Shown here: positions 5,616-5,857 of the stretch, in pieces
Layout: every line of letters starts with the position of its first letter
Position numbering within the stretch: position 1 is the stretch's first letter
Assembly: GCA_021850345.1 (NCBI GenBank)
Contig: JAJZMN010000251.1
Location: 1 to 5,857, forward strand
Length of the DNA: 5,857 nucleotides
Source: Actinomycetes bacterium
Lineage (GTDB): Bacteria; Actinomycetota; Acidimicrobiia; Acidimicrobiales; RAAP-2
Direction: 5' to 3'
The notes under the pieces: generated by a model
Databases searched by the model: none
What the model was told of the DNA's origin: nothing
The model's input: only the letters and a program-made list of their open reading frames with translations
Position numbers and translations under genes: made by a program

Positions 5616-5692
5616 GTCGGGCCAAGCGTAGACCAGGCCCGCCGCCGGGCGGCATTCGGGGGTCACCACGACGGGCTCGCCGGGTGCGCCGG

Positions 5693-5698
5693 TATCCT
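5693..5698 (+). promoter_or_regulatory. Possible -10 box for the Nudix-like gene
   Basis: TATCCT fits TAnnnT and lies 81 nt before ATG 5780 in otherwise very GC-rich sequence. I see no good -35 hexamer at the right distance, so this is weak. On the other strand TACGCT (5630-5625) is a similarly weak candidate -10 for the DUF929 operon. Confidence 0.2.
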
Positions 5699-5723
5699 CC
5701 CTCGGCGTGGGCGTCGCGTGCGC

Positions 5724-5759
5724 CGGCGAGTCGGCGAGTCGGCGGGGCGGCCGGCGAGT
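5724..5759. repeat. Short direct repeats of CGGCGAGT
   Basis: CGGCGAGT occurs in tandem at 5724-5731 and 5732-5739 and again at 5752-5759. A degenerate copy (CGGCGGGG) is at 5740-5747. The array lies between the candidate -10 and the ribosome binding site of the plus-strand gene, so it would be transcribed in its leader. It may be an operator array, or just slippage in low-complexity GC-rich DNA. Confidence 0.45.
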
Positions 5760-5779
5760 GGGCGAGCGAGGGAGCAGCC

Positions 5780-5857
5780 ATGACCGAGGGGCGACGGCAT
5801 GAGGCGGAGGCCCCGAGTCCGGCGGTGAGACCGGCGGCCACGGTGATGGTGGTCCGT
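5780..5857 (+). CDS. Partial CDS, probable Nudix hydrolase N-terminus (runs off window)
   Basis: Twenty-six codons are open from ATG 5780 to the right edge. GAGGGAG (5768-5774) lies 5 nt before the ATG and is one of the best ribosome binding sites in the window, supporting a real gene. After a polar 14-residue lead, the sequence AVRPAATVMVVR resembles the first beta strand of many actinobacterial Nudix hydrolases, where a similar segment is followed by a charged turn and another hydrophobic strand. The diagnostic Nudix box (GX5EX7REUXEEXGU) would lie outside the window, so the family call rests on this one strand. The gene is divergent from the DUF929-VKOR operon across 261 bp. Confidence 0.5.
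   Translation, partial: MTEGRRHEAEAPSPAVRPAATVMVVR

Noticed and set aside
5452..5841. Minus-strand open frame of 129 codons over the divergent gap and the Nudix-like start.
   Set aside because: It overlaps both better-supported gene starts, shows no domain features, and its composition fits a chance frame in GC-rich DNA.
1..5857. tRNA, rRNA, insertion sequences, phage attachment sites or origins.
   Set aside because: I looked on both strands and saw no cloverleaf, rRNA signature, transposase, terminal inverted repeat or DnaA-box cluster.

Overview
This window is high-GC DNA (roughly 65-70% GC by eye) from an actinobacterium. The main evidence is a WhiB-family Fe-S regulator, a family essentially confined to Actinobacteria and their phages, next to a tandem pair of ArsA/Get3-type ATPases in the arrangement known from the actinobacterial Rv3679-Rv3680/whiB4 (wblA) neighbourhood. 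A deep-branching lineage such as Acidimicrobiia would fit the DUF929 + VKOR content, but that placement is inference.

Layout, left to right. (a) 1-2358, minus strand: a probable operon read right to left. It contains ArsA-type ATPase 1 (2358-1354), ArsA-type ATPase 2 (1357-65, ATGA overlap with the first), and the first 18 codons of a response-regulator-like gene (from 55, running off the window). ATPase 2 has an N-terminal Pro/Ala/Thr linker encoded by an array of 9-bp tandem repeats. (b) 2359-2486: a 128-bp divergent promoter region with a plausible vegetative promoter towards whiB and a SigH/SigR-like GGAAC-N18-GTT match towards the ATPases. (c) 2487-2750, plus strand: the WhiB gene. (d) 2751-2807: a short convergent gap. 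(e) 5518-2808, minus strand: a tight three-gene operon. A membrane-anchored DUF929 thioredoxin-like protein with a CPYC motif comes first, then a vitamin K epoxide reductase (VKOR) homologue, then a second DUF929 paralogue. (f) 5519-5779: a non-coding region between divergent genes with inverted and direct repeats. (g) 5780-5857, plus strand: the 5' end of a gene whose N-terminus looks like a Nudix hydrolase.

How the genes may work together. The DUF929-VKOR-DUF929 operon looks like a self-contained extracytoplasmic disulfide-forming module. VKOR would pass electrons to quinone and reoxidise the CPYC sites of the two membrane-tethered DUF929 proteins, which would oxidise exported proteins. The paralogues also share a second cysteine pair (C-x10-C) near the C-terminus. 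The ATPase pair probably forms a heteromer: one subunit keeps the signature lysine of the deviant Walker A motif and the other has proline there. WhiB (a redox-sensing Fe-S protein), the SigH-like promoter match and the disulfide operon give the whole window a thiol/redox theme, but the functional link between the blocks is inferred from position only.
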